A program made the translations under genes and the position numbers. Of a stretch of 59,900 nt of DNA, positions 33,508 through 41,869 are shown in pieces (positions within the stretch are counted from its first letter, which is position 1; every line of letters begins with the position of its first letter). Source of the stretch: Clostridia bacterium (GTDB lineage: Bacteria > Bacillota > Clostridia > Oscillospirales > CAG-272). The stretch lies in NCBI GenBank assembly GCA_900767415.1, contig CAAFYZ010000037.1, positions 1-59,900 on the forward strand, given 5' to 3'. The notes beneath the pieces are model-generated. The model searched no databases. It saw nothing but the letters and a program-made list of their open reading frames with translations, and was not told where the DNA came from.

Positions 33508-34569
33508 TTACAGTTTGATTTCTTTTTTCTCGGCGGCGGAGAGATAGAGTGCGTCGAGCAGACGCTCGCTTTCCATGACATATTCGATATCGCTTCTTGT
33601 TTTTTCTCCGCGAAGGAGCGATGCGATAAATGCTTTGTCTTCCTCCGTATGCATTTTCGGAATATCATATTCCGGTGTGATACTTTCGAGCGTCGCGCCG
33701 CTCCAGAAGGTAAAGTGTCCGCCGTAGGTGAGGCGGGCGCCCCCCTTGTCGCCAAGGAAATCGATGAACATCTCCTCGTCGCCGATGTTCTGCGCCCATG
33801 CGCCGTTGAAGGAGATCGACGCTTTTTCGGTGCGGATATACCCCGTAACAAAATCGTCGACGTCGTTCGTCCCGTGCTCGATGTCGGCGGTATCTTCCGC
33901 CCACATGGACTTGTAACGATAGCTTTTCATGTCCTTCGCCATCTCGGAATACGTATCACAGGTCACCGTTTCGATCTTCGGCATACCGAGAATATAAAGA
34001 ATCAGATCAAAGAAGTGCACGCCCCAGTCGATCAGAACGCCGCCGCCCGATTTTGCTTTGTCGGTGAAGGCACCGCCCAGTCCCGGGATCGAGCGGAAGG
34101 AGCGGAAAGAGCAGTAGATATGATAGAGCTTGCCGAACTTTCCCGCCTCGAGCCAATCTTTGAGCATCTCCACCGAACGATGATAGCGGTTGCAGACGCC
34201 GATCATCAGGCGCTTTCCCGTCTCGGCGGCGCACGCCTCCATCTCGGCGGCGAGTTTTCCCGTCATCGCGACGGGCTTTTCGCAGAAGACGTGCTTTCCC
34301 GCACGCAGGGCATCCATCGTAACGGTATAGTGCATATCGTTGGGGGTAAGGACATACACGGCATCGATTTCGGGATCGTCGAGCGCTATGCGGTAATCGG
34401 TAATCACTTCCTCGATCTTCGGAAAATCCGCCTTTGCTTTTTCCGCTTTCCAAGGGAGAATGTCACAGGCGTATTTGATACGAACCTCCGCGATTTTTTC
34501 AAGTGCGGGGAAATGCGCGTTGTTTGCGATTCTGCCGCACCCGATCACGGCAACGGTAATCTTTTTCAT
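33508..34569 (-). CDS. Gfo/Idh/MocA family oxidoreductase 1
   Basis: The 353-aa NAD(P)-dependent sugar oxidoreductase has an N-terminal Rossmann domain (AVIGCGRIANNAHFPAL) and the family motif HVFCEKPVA at about residues 92-100. The C-terminal sheet domain contains GGGVLIDWGVHFFDL, where the His is the usual catalytic residue. The start is ATG 34569 after AAAGGAG. It is divergent from an AraC regulator with a 275-bp gap carrying a palindrome over its -35. It is only a distant relative of the two other Gfo/Idh/MocA genes at 40.8-43.0 kb (Asp-Trp instead of Asn-Gln before the His), so the substrate probably differs. Confidence 0.87.
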   Translation of the reverse strand: MKKITVAVIGCGRIANNAHFPALEKIAEVRIKYACDILPWKAEKAKADFPKIEEVITDYRIALDDPEIDAVYVLTPNDMHYTVTMDALRAGKHVFCEKPVAMTGKLAAEMEACAAETGKRLMIGVCNRYHRSVEMLKDWLEAGKFGKLYHIYCSFRSFRSIPGLGGAFTDKAKSGGGVLIDWGVHFFDLILYILGMPKIETVTCDTYSEMAKDMKSYRYKSMWAEDTADIEHGTNDVDDFVTGYIRTEKASISFNGAWAQNIGDEEMFIDFLGDKGGARLTYGGHFTFWSGATLESITPEYDIPKMHTEEDKAFIASLLRGEKTRSDIEYVMESERLLDALYLSAAEKKEIKL

Positions 34570-34694
34570 AAAAATCTCCTTTCGCCGCACGGCGGCATGA
34601 AATTTTCGGGAACCTGACGGTAAGGGTTTGAAAAATACAAAATAAAGAATCCGGGATTTTATCCTTCGGAGATCCCTTCGCCCCCTCCCCCTGT

Positions 34695-34730
34695 ATTATA
34701 AAGAAAAAAGCGGGCGGATTCCATATCCGC
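34695..34730 (-). promoter_or_regulatory. promoter and palindromic site of the Gfo/TIM-barrel pair
   Basis: On the minus strand, -10 TATAAT (34695-34700) has only a poor -35 (TGGAAT, 34718-34723) at 17 bp. That -35 lies inside a perfect inverted repeat, GCGGAT (34714-34719) and ATCCGC (34725-34730). A strong -10 with a weak -35 suggests an activated promoter, plausibly under the divergent AraC protein. Confidence 0.5.
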
Positions 34731-34792
34731 ATATGTCATCGCACCTATCATTTTATATCAGATAAATTATGATTGAATATGATGAGAATCTC

Positions 34793-34821
34793 TTGACTTT
34801 CTCTGAAAAATGCTGTAGGAT
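34793..34821 (+). promoter_or_regulatory. promoter of the first araC-family gene
   Basis: -35 TTGACT (34793-34798), a 17-bp spacer, -10 TAGGAT (34816-34821). Confidence 0.6.
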
Positions 34822-34844
34822 GGAAGAAGAAAGGGGAGAGAATC

Positions 34845-35738
34845 ATGAGAAAGATTCAATTCAACGAATCGGTCGTGTTTGATAATACTTTCTTCGATGG
34901 CACCTGCGGGGAGACAACGAACCCCGTGAACACCGGCGATTTTTCCGTGGTACAGGCGGTGGATTCCCGCTATTTTCAACATCTTGCCATTAAGGATCAT
35001 CGTCAATGGTTCGACATCGAGCTGACCGCCGTCATCGACGGCGACATCGACCACTTTGTCGACGGGACGAAATGCACACTGCATAAAGGCGAGTGCGCCC
35101 TGACCTTCCGCGACGAAGTGCACGCTCTCGCCTCGCGCAACACCTGTCGCTTCCTTGCCACGGCTTTCGATGTGTCGGACACCTCGCCCTATTTTTCTTT
35201 CATCGCACAACTCAAAGCAAAATACGGGAAGAAAAAAATTTCAAAAACGCATGATTTTTTGAAAATGATTCAGACCGCCATTCGTGAATTTTATATTTTT
35301 GATACTTACACGCCGATGTATCTGAACGCTCTTTTCGGAGAGGTTCTGATTCTTCTTTTGCGGGGGGAAAACACTTTGCCGAAATCACCGGAACCACGGC
35401 AGGAACCGGGAGATTTTCTCGCGGTCGCCACGGGATATATGGATACCCATGCCGAAGAACTCGTTACTGTGCGTGAGGTGGCGGATTTTGTAAAACTCTC
35501 CTATTCCACCTTCTTCCGTCTCTTCAAATCCTGCTACGGTATTTCTCCCGTCGCCTATCTGACAGAGCTGAAAATCCGCCGCGCCTGCGATCTCCTTGCC
35601 TCCGGCGACCTTTCCGTCACTGCCATCGCCGAGCGTCTCGGCTATTCCTCACCCTATAATTTCAGTCGCGCCTTCCGCAAGAAGACCGGCGTCTCCCCCT
35701 CCGCATGGAAGCGGGCACAGACCCCCACCGACGCTTAA
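34845..35738 (+). CDS. AraC family transcriptional regulator 1
   Basis: The 297-aa regulator has an N-terminal cupin-like sensor of about 150 residues (FDIELTAVIDGDIDHFVDG) and a C-terminal double helix-turn-helix at about 190-290. The helix-turn-helix motifs are VTVREVADFVKLSYSTFFRLF, SCYGISPVAYLTELKIRRA and VTAIAERLGYSSPYNFSRAF. It is divergent from the Gfo/TIM-barrel pair and probably activates it in response to a sugar. The start ATG 34845 lies after GGGGAG. The spacer to the next gene holds a hairpin-repeat array. Confidence 0.9.
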   Translation: MRKIQFNESVVFDNTFFDGTCGETTNPVNTGDFSVVQAVDSRYFQHLAIKDHRQWFDIELTAVIDGDIDHFVDGTKCTLHKGECALTFRDEVHALASRNTCRFLATAFDVSDTSPYFSFIAQLKAKYGKKKISKTHDFLKMIQTAIREFYIFDTYTPMYLNALFGEVLILLLRGENTLPKSPEPRQEPGDFLAVATGYMDTHAEELVTVREVADFVKLSYSTFFRLFKSCYGISPVAYLTELKIRRACDLLASGDLSVTAIAERLGYSSPYNFSRAFRKKTGVSPSAWKRAQTPTDA

Positions 35739-36020
35739 CCTCCTGCTCTTTACCGCTATCTCTCAAAAGAGACCCCCACGCCCGGATCCCCTGTAGGGGT
35801 CGGCGCCCTCGACGAGTTGCTACGCCTTGCTTTCCGCCGCGCCTCCCCTCAAAGCATTTTCGCTTTTCCTGTATTTCATCTCTCGCCATGGGCGAATTTC
35901 ATATGCCTTCGGCATATTTCACGCGCGAAGCGCATTTCACCCGCCGCAGGCGGATTTCACTGCGGCGTAATACACGCCGCCATGGGCGACCCGTGCGACG
36001 CGCAAAATCACCCGCACGCA
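35739..36020. repeat. hairpin-array intergenic repeat
   Basis: Most of this 438-bp gap to 36176 is an array of short perfect hairpins, each separated by ATTTCAY at 35873, 35896, 35916, 35934 and 35954. The hairpins are CGCC-ATG-GGCG, ATGCC-TTC-GGCAT, GCGC-GAA-GCGC, CCGCC-GCA-GGCGG and a longer GGCGT/ACGCC pair. It is preceded by CCCCTGTAGGGG (35789-35800). Arrays of this kind occur as dispersed elements in gut Clostridia. I see no coding sequence in it. The remainder, 36021-36176, holds only the promoter and leader of the next gene. Confidence 0.6.
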
Positions 36021-36084
36021 ACGCCGGAGCACCTCATTCCCACGCAAATCTTTATTTTGTGCGAGTATGCGAAGATTTTGTCCA

Positions 36085-36113
36085 TTGATTCCCCCCCGAT
36101 TTTCTGGTAAAAT
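36085..36113 (+). promoter_or_regulatory. promoter of the glycosidase-like gene
   Basis: -35 TTGATT (36085-36090), a 17-bp spacer, -10 TAAAAT (36108-36113). Confidence 0.65.
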
Positions 36114-36176
36114 AAAGGAAAAGATATAAAATTTCCGACGTCGGAGATGTTTTCCGACGAGAAAGGACATTCCTTT

Positions 36177-38597
36177 ATGAAGAACATTCCCGGCGTCACT
36201 CTGGAAGTCAGTCTGAAACCCTTCCGTCAAACCGACCCGGAAAGCATCCGCCGGGTCTGCCGGGACATTTTTCTCGGCTGGCGCCCTCTGCTTGTCCACG
36301 CGGACTGCGTCAGTATCCTGCTCTGGTGTTCCGACGGCTCGGAGATCCTTGAATACACCGGTGACCGCGATGCCTCTTTTGAGTGGGCTTACCTCATCGG
36401 CACCGCCAACGGGTTGGTGGAACCCCGGCACAGCGACCTCGACCCGGAGGGCAAGGGATTACATACCCGTCCCTATCTTTACATGAAACATCCGCCGGTC
36501 ATGACCTATCGGATTCTCTCCGACATCGTCGCGGCACTGAAAGAGGAAGGACAAAAGATCCTCGGCGCCGACAAGACCATCCGTGTCGGCGAGACCTTTG
36601 ACATCGGACCGGAGTTTGCCGTCTCGGATTTCAAGTACCGCCGGCACAACGAGATCTGCACCGGTAACGGCATGGGAAAGAACTCTACCATCTCGGCAAA
36701 CACCACCCTCCACGCCGACCGTCAGCCCTATGCCGCCTTTCCCGACGGTATTCCGGAAGGCACGCCCTTCGGTACCTTCTTCGGGCGGCAGTGCCGGGTA
36801 TTTCTGACCGATCTCGGTTTTGATTATATCTGGTTCTCCAACGGACTGGGATTCGGACGTGAGGTCTGGTCGGCACGCGGTGCCGTCTTTGACGGCGAGC
36901 GCTTCCACACGGAAGAACTGGAGAGAGTCAAGGAAGAGGTCGTCCGTTTCTGGTCGCTTTTCCGTGCCGCCTGCGATTTTCCGATTGAGACCCGCGGCAC
37001 CAACTTTTCCGTCGGTATCGACTGTGCGACGGACGGCGTCCCGCTCAAAACCATCTACGACACCGTGCCCGACCTGCTCCCCCCGCCGAACTCTCCGTGG
37101 GCGGCACTGGACGGCGACTTCGGACTGGAACTGATGGGCTATATGTCCCGTATGGCGGAGGTGCCGGGCGACCGCTATCTCTTCCGTTACTATATCCACG
37201 ACCCCTGGTGGATGAACAGCCCATGGTACGACCGCTATAACAGCCAGCCCCATGATATTTACCTCCCCTTGGCGTGTGCCCGCATCGACAGAGAGGGGAA
37301 GGTGAAGATCCCGACCAACATGAACCTGCTCTCCATCGACAACTCCTTCGGAGAGATGCCGGACTGCTGCATCAACGAGACCGTACCGCATCTGCTCCGC
37401 GGTTTTAAGGAGGCGCCCGACGCCCCTGCCCCCGCCGTGTGGGTCTATCCTTTTGCGGAATACGCCGCGGCGCATGAACCTGCCGACGTGCAGGCCATGT
37501 ACGGCGAGGACTGGTACATCCGCGGGGCAATCAACTACGGGCTTCCGCTCTCCTCGGTGACCTCGACGGATTCTTTCCTCGTACAGGACAAAACGATCTA
37601 TCGGGCGTCGGTACTCGTCACGCCGGTGCCTTACGCCAACAGTGCGTTTGAAGCGGCGATCCTCGCCTACGCGAAAAACGGCGGCAAGGTGATTTTTTAC
37701 GGCTCGCAAGAGCGGGGCAGTCGGGATTTTCGTGACTTCTTCGCTCTGCATCGGGCAGAGCCGAGGAGCGGTGAACTTCCCCTGACGGTGGACGGCGACC
37801 GCCTCGGCACGATAAAGCACGTGCCCATCCTGTCGGGCGGAGAACTGACGGCGGATTCCGACCGCGCCTATGCAACCCTCGGCGGCAGAGCTTTTGCCGT
37901 CCGGGTGAAAAACGCCATCTGGCTGCGCGGTTCGGTCAGTGCGGAACTCGGAAGCGATCGACTGCCCGTGCCGCACGACGAGACGCATTGTCTTCTGTCG
38001 GAGACCTACCTCCGTGATGCTCTTACCCGCCTCGGCTGGGAGGTTCGTCTTGTGCGCCATCCCGGCACGGAGTACCCGAAGATGATGCTCCACCGCCACG
38101 ATAACGCCTATATTTTCTCGGTCTACACGCCCTCCACCACCGTGGCAACACGATTGAGATTCCCGCTCGGGGCACCCATTCTGGACGGGTATGACGCAGA
38201 GGTCGTCGACGGGTACGCCACCTATCACTTTCCCAAAGCCGATCGGCGGGAATGTCGTTTCTTCATTGAACAGGAGAGCGGGGTCGTCGGCGTCAAGGAG
38301 ATGCAACCGGTCAGTGCCTACTATCGCCGCCGCATTGAGATCCACGGCTTGCAGGACGCGACCGTGCGCTTTTTCCCCGAAACTTACGCCACGGACAAAG
38401 TGCGTGCCGTACTCAATCCGCCGCTCGGTTACGATGCTGTCGAACTGTCCGACCCGTTTGACGGCGGTGTGGCGGAACGCGACGGGCTGACTTATTACGA
38501 AGCACGCCACGTAACCGGCTTCATGGTGTTCTCTCTGCCGTTCCGAGAAGGGGAGAGTCCCGCCGAAAACGACGGTTATCTCCCAAAGATCAAGTAA
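36177..38597 (+). CDS. large unrecognised protein, glycoside-hydrolase-like architecture
   Basis: I do not recognise a named family for these 806 aa. An alpha/beta region with aromatic-rich strand ends covers about 1-450, including FDYIWFSNGLGFG, PIETRGTNFSVGID and YYIHDPWWMNSPWYDRYN, and suggests a TIM-barrel glycosidase. Residues about 480-540 (YRASVLVTPVPYANSAFEAA, AKNGGKVIFYGSQ) resemble the GATase-like trimerisation domain of beta-galactosidases. The last 200 residues are beta-rich. There is no signal peptide, so it is cytoplasmic. ATG 36177 follows GAAAGGAC. Its place beside AraC, Gfo/Idh/MocA and uronate genes supports a carbohydrate role; the reaction is unknown. Confidence 0.6.
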   Translation: MKNIPGVTLEVSLKPFRQTDPESIRRVCRDIFLGWRPLLVHADCVSILLWCSDGSEILEYTGDRDASFEWAYLIGTANGLVEPRHSDLDPEGKGLHTRPYLYMKHPPVMTYRILSDIVAALKEEGQKILGADKTIRVGETFDIGPEFAVSDFKYRRHNEICTGNGMGKNSTISANTTLHADRQPYAAFPDGIPEGTPFGTFFGRQCRVFLTDLGFDYIWFSNGLGFGREVWSARGAVFDGERFHTEELERVKEEVVRFWSLFRAACDFPIETRGTNFSVGIDCATDGVPLKTIYDTVPDLLPPPNSPWAALDGDFGLELMGYMSRMAEVPGDRYLFRYYIHDPWWMNSPWYDRYNSQPHDIYLPLACARIDREGKVKIPTNMNLLSIDNSFGEMPDCCINETVPHLLRGFKEAPDAPAPAVWVYPFAEYAAAHEPADVQAMYGEDWYIRGAINYGLPLSSVTSTDSFLVQDKTIYRASVLVTPVPYANSAFEAAILAYAKNGGKVIFYGSQERGSRDFRDFFALHRAEPRSGELPLTVDGDRLGTIKHVPILSGGELTADSDRAYATLGGRAFAVRVKNAIWLRGSVSAELGSDRLPVPHDETHCLLSETYLRDALTRLGWEVRLVRHPGTEYPKMMLHRHDNAYIFSVYTPSTTVATRLRFPLGAPILDGYDAEVVDGYATYHFPKADRRECRFFIEQESGVVGVKEMQPVSAYYRRRIEIHGLQDATVRFFPETYATDKVRAVLNPPLGYDAVELSDPFDGGVAERDGLTYYEARHVTGFMVFSLPFREGESPAENDGYLPKIK

Positions 38598-38782
38598 ACC
38601 CGCCGCCGTTCTCTGCCGATTTTTATCCCCGCAGACGACCGCAGTTTGCCCGTCTTTTTCAAGCGGATTTTTCCGTAAGAAGTCGCAAAGCGTCCGCTTT
38701 TGCAAATATAAATTGACATTTTTATTGTTTTTCGTTCTTTTCTTGCAAACGGCAACTGCCCGAAACTTCTGACGGAGAATAT

Positions 38783-38819
38783 AAAAAAGGACTGTCCCGG
38801 GAAGGGACAGTCCTTTTTT
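38783..38819. terminator. bidirectional intrinsic terminator
   Basis: AAAAAAGGACTGTCCC pairs with GGGACAGTCCTTTTTT between the convergent glycosidase-like gene and the sugar operon. The stretch 38598-38782 shows nothing else. Confidence 0.92.
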
Positions 38820-38827
38820 CGTAATTT

Positions 38828-39688
38828 TCACACGCCCGAATATGCGGAGAAACCGCCGTCCACCGGCAAGATCACTCCGGTGATAAAGGACGCCGCCTCC
38901 GAGAGAAGGAAGAGAAGCGCGCCGTAGAGTTCGCTCGCTTCGCCGAAACGGTGCATCGGCGTTGCTGCGAGGATCTTTCCGGTTCTCGGTGTCGGCGTGC
39001 CGTCCTCGTGGAAGAGAAGCGCACGGTTCTGATTCGAGACGAAGAAGCCGGGGGCGATCGCGTTCACACGGATGCCCGCCGACGCGAAGTGTACGGCGAG
39101 CCATTCGGTCAGGTTGGAGACCGCCGCCTTTGCCGCGCTGTATGCCGGGATCTTGGTCAGAGGACGGAAGGCGTTCATCGAAGAAATGTTGATGATGTTC
39201 CCGCCCTTTCCCGAGACCGCCATATCGCGGGCGAAGACCTGCGTCGTCAGCACCGCCGCCGTTACGTTCAGATCGAAGACAAAGCGGAATCCTTCGGGAG
39301 AAAGATTGAAAAAGTTCTTTCCGCTCCCCGCCGTAAGTGCCTCGGGGTCAAAGGTTTCAGCGTCCGTCGTCGCACGCGGATTGTTCCCGCCCGCACCGTT
39401 GATGAGGATATCCGCCGCACCGAAAGCGGCGTCCACGGCGGCTTTTGCCTCTGCGAGACTTTCGCGGGAGAGACAGTCGGCACGCACCGCGACGGCGTTG
39501 CCGCCCTCGGCGCGGATGTGCTCCGCTACCTTGCGGACGGCATCTTCGTTAATGTCGAGAAGAGCCACTTTGGCACCCGCCTGTGCCAGCACTTCGGCGA
39601 ACGCGGAGCAGAGCACGCCCCCCGCTCCCGTAATGACGGCGACCTTCCCCGTAAGATCCACGGAGATAGGGTATTTTTTCTGTTCCAT
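38828..39688 (-). CDS. SDR family oxidoreductase, probable fructuronate reductase (mannonate oxidoreductase)
   Basis: The 286-aa short-chain dehydrogenase has the NAD motif ITGAGGVLCSAFAEVLA, the structural INGAGGNNP motif, and the catalytic Ser and Tyr-x3-Lys in NISSMNAF and PAYSAAKAAV. The PGFFVSNQNRALL region is typical of the SDR group annotated as D-mannonate oxidoreductase. It lies 44 bp after uxuA, which supports reduction of fructuronate to mannonate, the substrate of UxuA. This would replace the classical UxuB polyol dehydrogenase, which is absent here. The start is ATG 39688 (MEQKKYPIS). It is the last gene of the six-gene minus-strand operon. Confidence 0.85.
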   Translation of the reverse strand: MEQKKYPISVDLTGKVAVITGAGGVLCSAFAEVLAQAGAKVALLDINEDAVRKVAEHIRAEGGNAVAVRADCLSRESLAEAKAAVDAAFGAADILINGAGGNNPRATTDAETFDPEALTAGSGKNFFNLSPEGFRFVFDLNVTAAVLTTQVFARDMAVSGKGGNIINISSMNAFRPLTKIPAYSAAKAAVSNLTEWLAVHFASAGIRVNAIAPGFFVSNQNRALLFHEDGTPTPRTGKILAATPMHRFGEASELYGALLFLLSEAASFITGVILPVDGGFSAYSGV

Positions 39689-39732
39689 ATCCAATCCTTT
39701 CCGCCGCCCGCGCGGCATACGACAGGGGAGAA

Positions 39733-40791
39733 TCAGCCCTGCTTTTTTGTTTTTTCGATGCCTTCCCACAAGCCGAGAAGGTAGGTCGCACCGAGCGCGC
39801 GGTCATAAAGACCGTACCCCGGGCGTCTGTCCTCGCCGAAAATGTTTCTGCCGTGGTCGGGACGCACATAGCCCGAGAATCCCGCATCGGAGAGCGCACG
39901 CAGAATTCCGTACATATCGAGAGAACCGCACGCCGTCGGGTGTGCGCTCTCCGCAAAGAAGAGATTCTCTCCTTCGCCGAAACGGATATTGCGTGCGTGC
40001 ACGAAGTGGATTCTGCCCGCTTCGGCATATTTTTTTGCCATAGCGACGAGATCGTTTGCGGGATTTGCCCCGAGAGAACCCGTGCAGAAGGTCAGACCGT
40101 TCGCCGAAGAAGGGACTTCACGGAAGAGACGGTCGAGATGCTCTTCGTCGCGGATGATGCGCGGCAGACCGAAGAGACTCCACGGCGGATCGTCGGGGTG
40201 TACCGCCATGGCGATCCCGCTCTCCTCGCACACCGGGGTGATCTCACGGAGAAAGTGTACCATGTTACGGAAGAGTGCCTCTTCGTCGATCGCCGCATAG
40301 CGGTCGAGCAGAGCCGCGAGTTCTTCTTTCGTATAACTCTCGTCCCAGCCGGGAAGAGAAAGAGAACGCTTTTTCGGGTCCATGCCGTCGATCGTCTTCT
40401 GGTCGTATGCGAGAGAGGTCGACCCGTCCGCATTGCGGTAATGAAGTTCCGAGCGCACCCAGTCGAAGACGGGCATGAAGTTGTAGCAGATGACCTTCAC
40501 ACCGGCTGCGCCGAGATTGCGGATAGTCTGCTTGTAATTTTCGATCAGCGCGTCTCTTTTCGGAGAGCCGAGTTTGATCTCTTCGTGCACCGGCACGCTT
40601 TCGATCACTTCCATGGCGAGCCCCGCACGGTGGATCTTCTCCCGCTGTGCGAGAATGTCCTTCGTCTCCCACACCTCGCCGACCGGCACATGGTAGAGGG
40701 CGGTGACGACACCGCTCATCTCGGGGATCTGTCGGATGTTTTCGAGTGTTACGGGGTCGTTGTCCCCGTACCAGCGAAATGTCATTTTCAT
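39733..40791 (-). CDS. uxuA: mannonate dehydratase
   Basis: It dehydrates D-mannonate to 2-keto-3-deoxygluconate. The 352-aa metal-dependent TIM barrel has the UxuA motifs MTFRWYGDNDPVTLENIRQI at the N terminus, ESVPVHEEIKLG, CYNFMPVFDWVRS, VHPDDPPWSLFGLPRI, FCTGSLGANPANDL, FVHARNI and YVRPDHGRN. Together with uxaC at 16.8 kb and the adjacent SDR it completes glucuronate to KDG; KDG kinase and aldolase are not in the window. Confidence 0.96.
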   Translation of the reverse strand: MKMTFRWYGDNDPVTLENIRQIPEMSGVVTALYHVPVGEVWETKDILAQREKIHRAGLAMEVIESVPVHEEIKLGSPKRDALIENYKQTIRNLGAAGVKVICYNFMPVFDWVRSELHYRNADGSTSLAYDQKTIDGMDPKKRSLSLPGWDESYTKEELAALLDRYAAIDEEALFRNMVHFLREITPVCEESGIAMAVHPDDPPWSLFGLPRIIRDEEHLDRLFREVPSSANGLTFCTGSLGANPANDLVAMAKKYAEAGRIHFVHARNIRFGEGENLFFAESAHPTACGSLDMYGILRALSDAGFSGYVRPDHGRNIFGEDRRPGYGLYDRALGATYLLGLWEGIEKTKKQG

Positions 40792-40842
40792 AGCGATTTA
40801 TCCTTTAATTATCGTTTTTTGTAAATAATTGTTTTCAATATG

Positions 40843-41847
40843 TCAGATTTCGACCGGATTGTCGAACGAACGGTATGCCGCGAGAAGAATGCGCAGTGCC
40901 CATTGCGCTTCGCTCGGCGGGATCGGCGTGTCTTCTCCCGCGCGGATCGCTTCGTAGAAACGGTCGATCAGGGCGATATGCCCCGAGCCGTAGCACTCTT
41001 TCCCTACGGGAAGGGGAGGGGCTTTTTTCACATCGTAGGGCTTGCCGTCGAGATAGAGGTCGGAAGAGCGGATTTCCATGCGGTGATGTGACGTCTCGAG
41101 AAATGCCGTCGTCTGGCAATCGCCGGCAAAAGAGGTCGTCGCATAGAACCCGGCGTGCCCCCCGTCCGCAAAGTCGATTCTTCCTTCGGCACTGTCTTCC
41201 ACGTCGATGATGCCTTTGAGATGGTGATTTGCCGTTGTGGCGATGACCGTTTTCGGCCGACCGAGGAAGAGGCAGAGCAGATCCAGCGTGTGAATGGCCT
41301 GGTTGATGAGGACGCCGCCGCCCTCCGTCGCGCGCTTGCCGCGCCAGCCGCTCTCCGTATAGTATTTTTCATCGCGATCCCAGAAGAGCGTGCCGTAAGC
41401 GCGCAGGACGCCGCCGTCCTCTTTTGCGATTTGCAGAGCGGTGAGCGTTGTCGGATTCAGACGGTTCTGGAAGGAGACGGTGATTTTTCCCTTGCTTTTT
41501 TTCGCCGCTTCGAGAAGAAGGGGGATCTCCTCTTCGGTGCGGCACATCGGCTTTTCGAGAAAAACGTGAATGTCTTCCGACAGCGCGCGGATTGCCATCG
41601 GCGCGTGAAGATAATGCGGCGTGCAGATATGTACGCTGTCGGGGTGTACCGTGCGGAGCATCTCTTCATAATCGGAGAAGATCCGTGCCTCGGGGGCGAA
41701 CTCTTTTTGCAGAGCAACCGCCCGCTCGGTTTTCGGGTCGACCAGAGCGACGACACGGACGTCGTCGTTTTGCGAGAGGGCGAAGAGGTGATTCGGTGCG
41801 ATCGTGCCGCACCCGACCACCGCTACGCGAAAGGGTTGATTTTCCAT
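40843..41847 (-). CDS. Gfo/Idh/MocA family oxidoreductase 2
   Basis: The 334-aa sugar oxidoreductase starts with the Rossmann motif VAVVGCGTIAPNHLFAL and has HVFLEKPMC (about residues 90-98). RATEGGGVLINQAIHTLDLL carries the catalytic-type His. ATG 41847 is chosen; the frame is open 26 codons further but overlaps the end of the preceding gene. The Asn-Gln-x-x-His context is shared with Gfo 3 at 41870 and matches members that oxidise sugars within glycosides or inositols rather than the Asp-type group. It sits 22 bp after Gfo 3 and 51 bp before uxuA in one operon. Confidence 0.88.
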   Translation of the reverse strand: MENQPFRVAVVGCGTIAPNHLFALSQNDDVRVVALVDPKTERAVALQKEFAPEARIFSDYEEMLRTVHPDSVHICTPHYLHAPMAIRALSEDIHVFLEKPMCRTEEEIPLLLEAAKKSKGKITVSFQNRLNPTTLTALQIAKEDGGVLRAYGTLFWDRDEKYYTESGWRGKRATEGGGVLINQAIHTLDLLCLFLGRPKTVIATTANHHLKGIIDVEDSAEGRIDFADGGHAGFYATTSFAGDCQTTAFLETSHHRMEIRSSDLYLDGKPYDVKKAPPLPVGKECYGSGHIALIDRFYEAIRAGEDTPIPPSEAQWALRILLAAYRSFDNPVEI

Positions 41848-41869
41848 CGTGCAAGACCTCGTTTCCGGT

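Noticed and set aside
35873..35960. CRISPR-like periodicity (spacer repeats every 18-23 bp)
   Set aside because: The repeated part is only about 6 bp, the intervening parts are self-complementary stems, and there are no cas genes.
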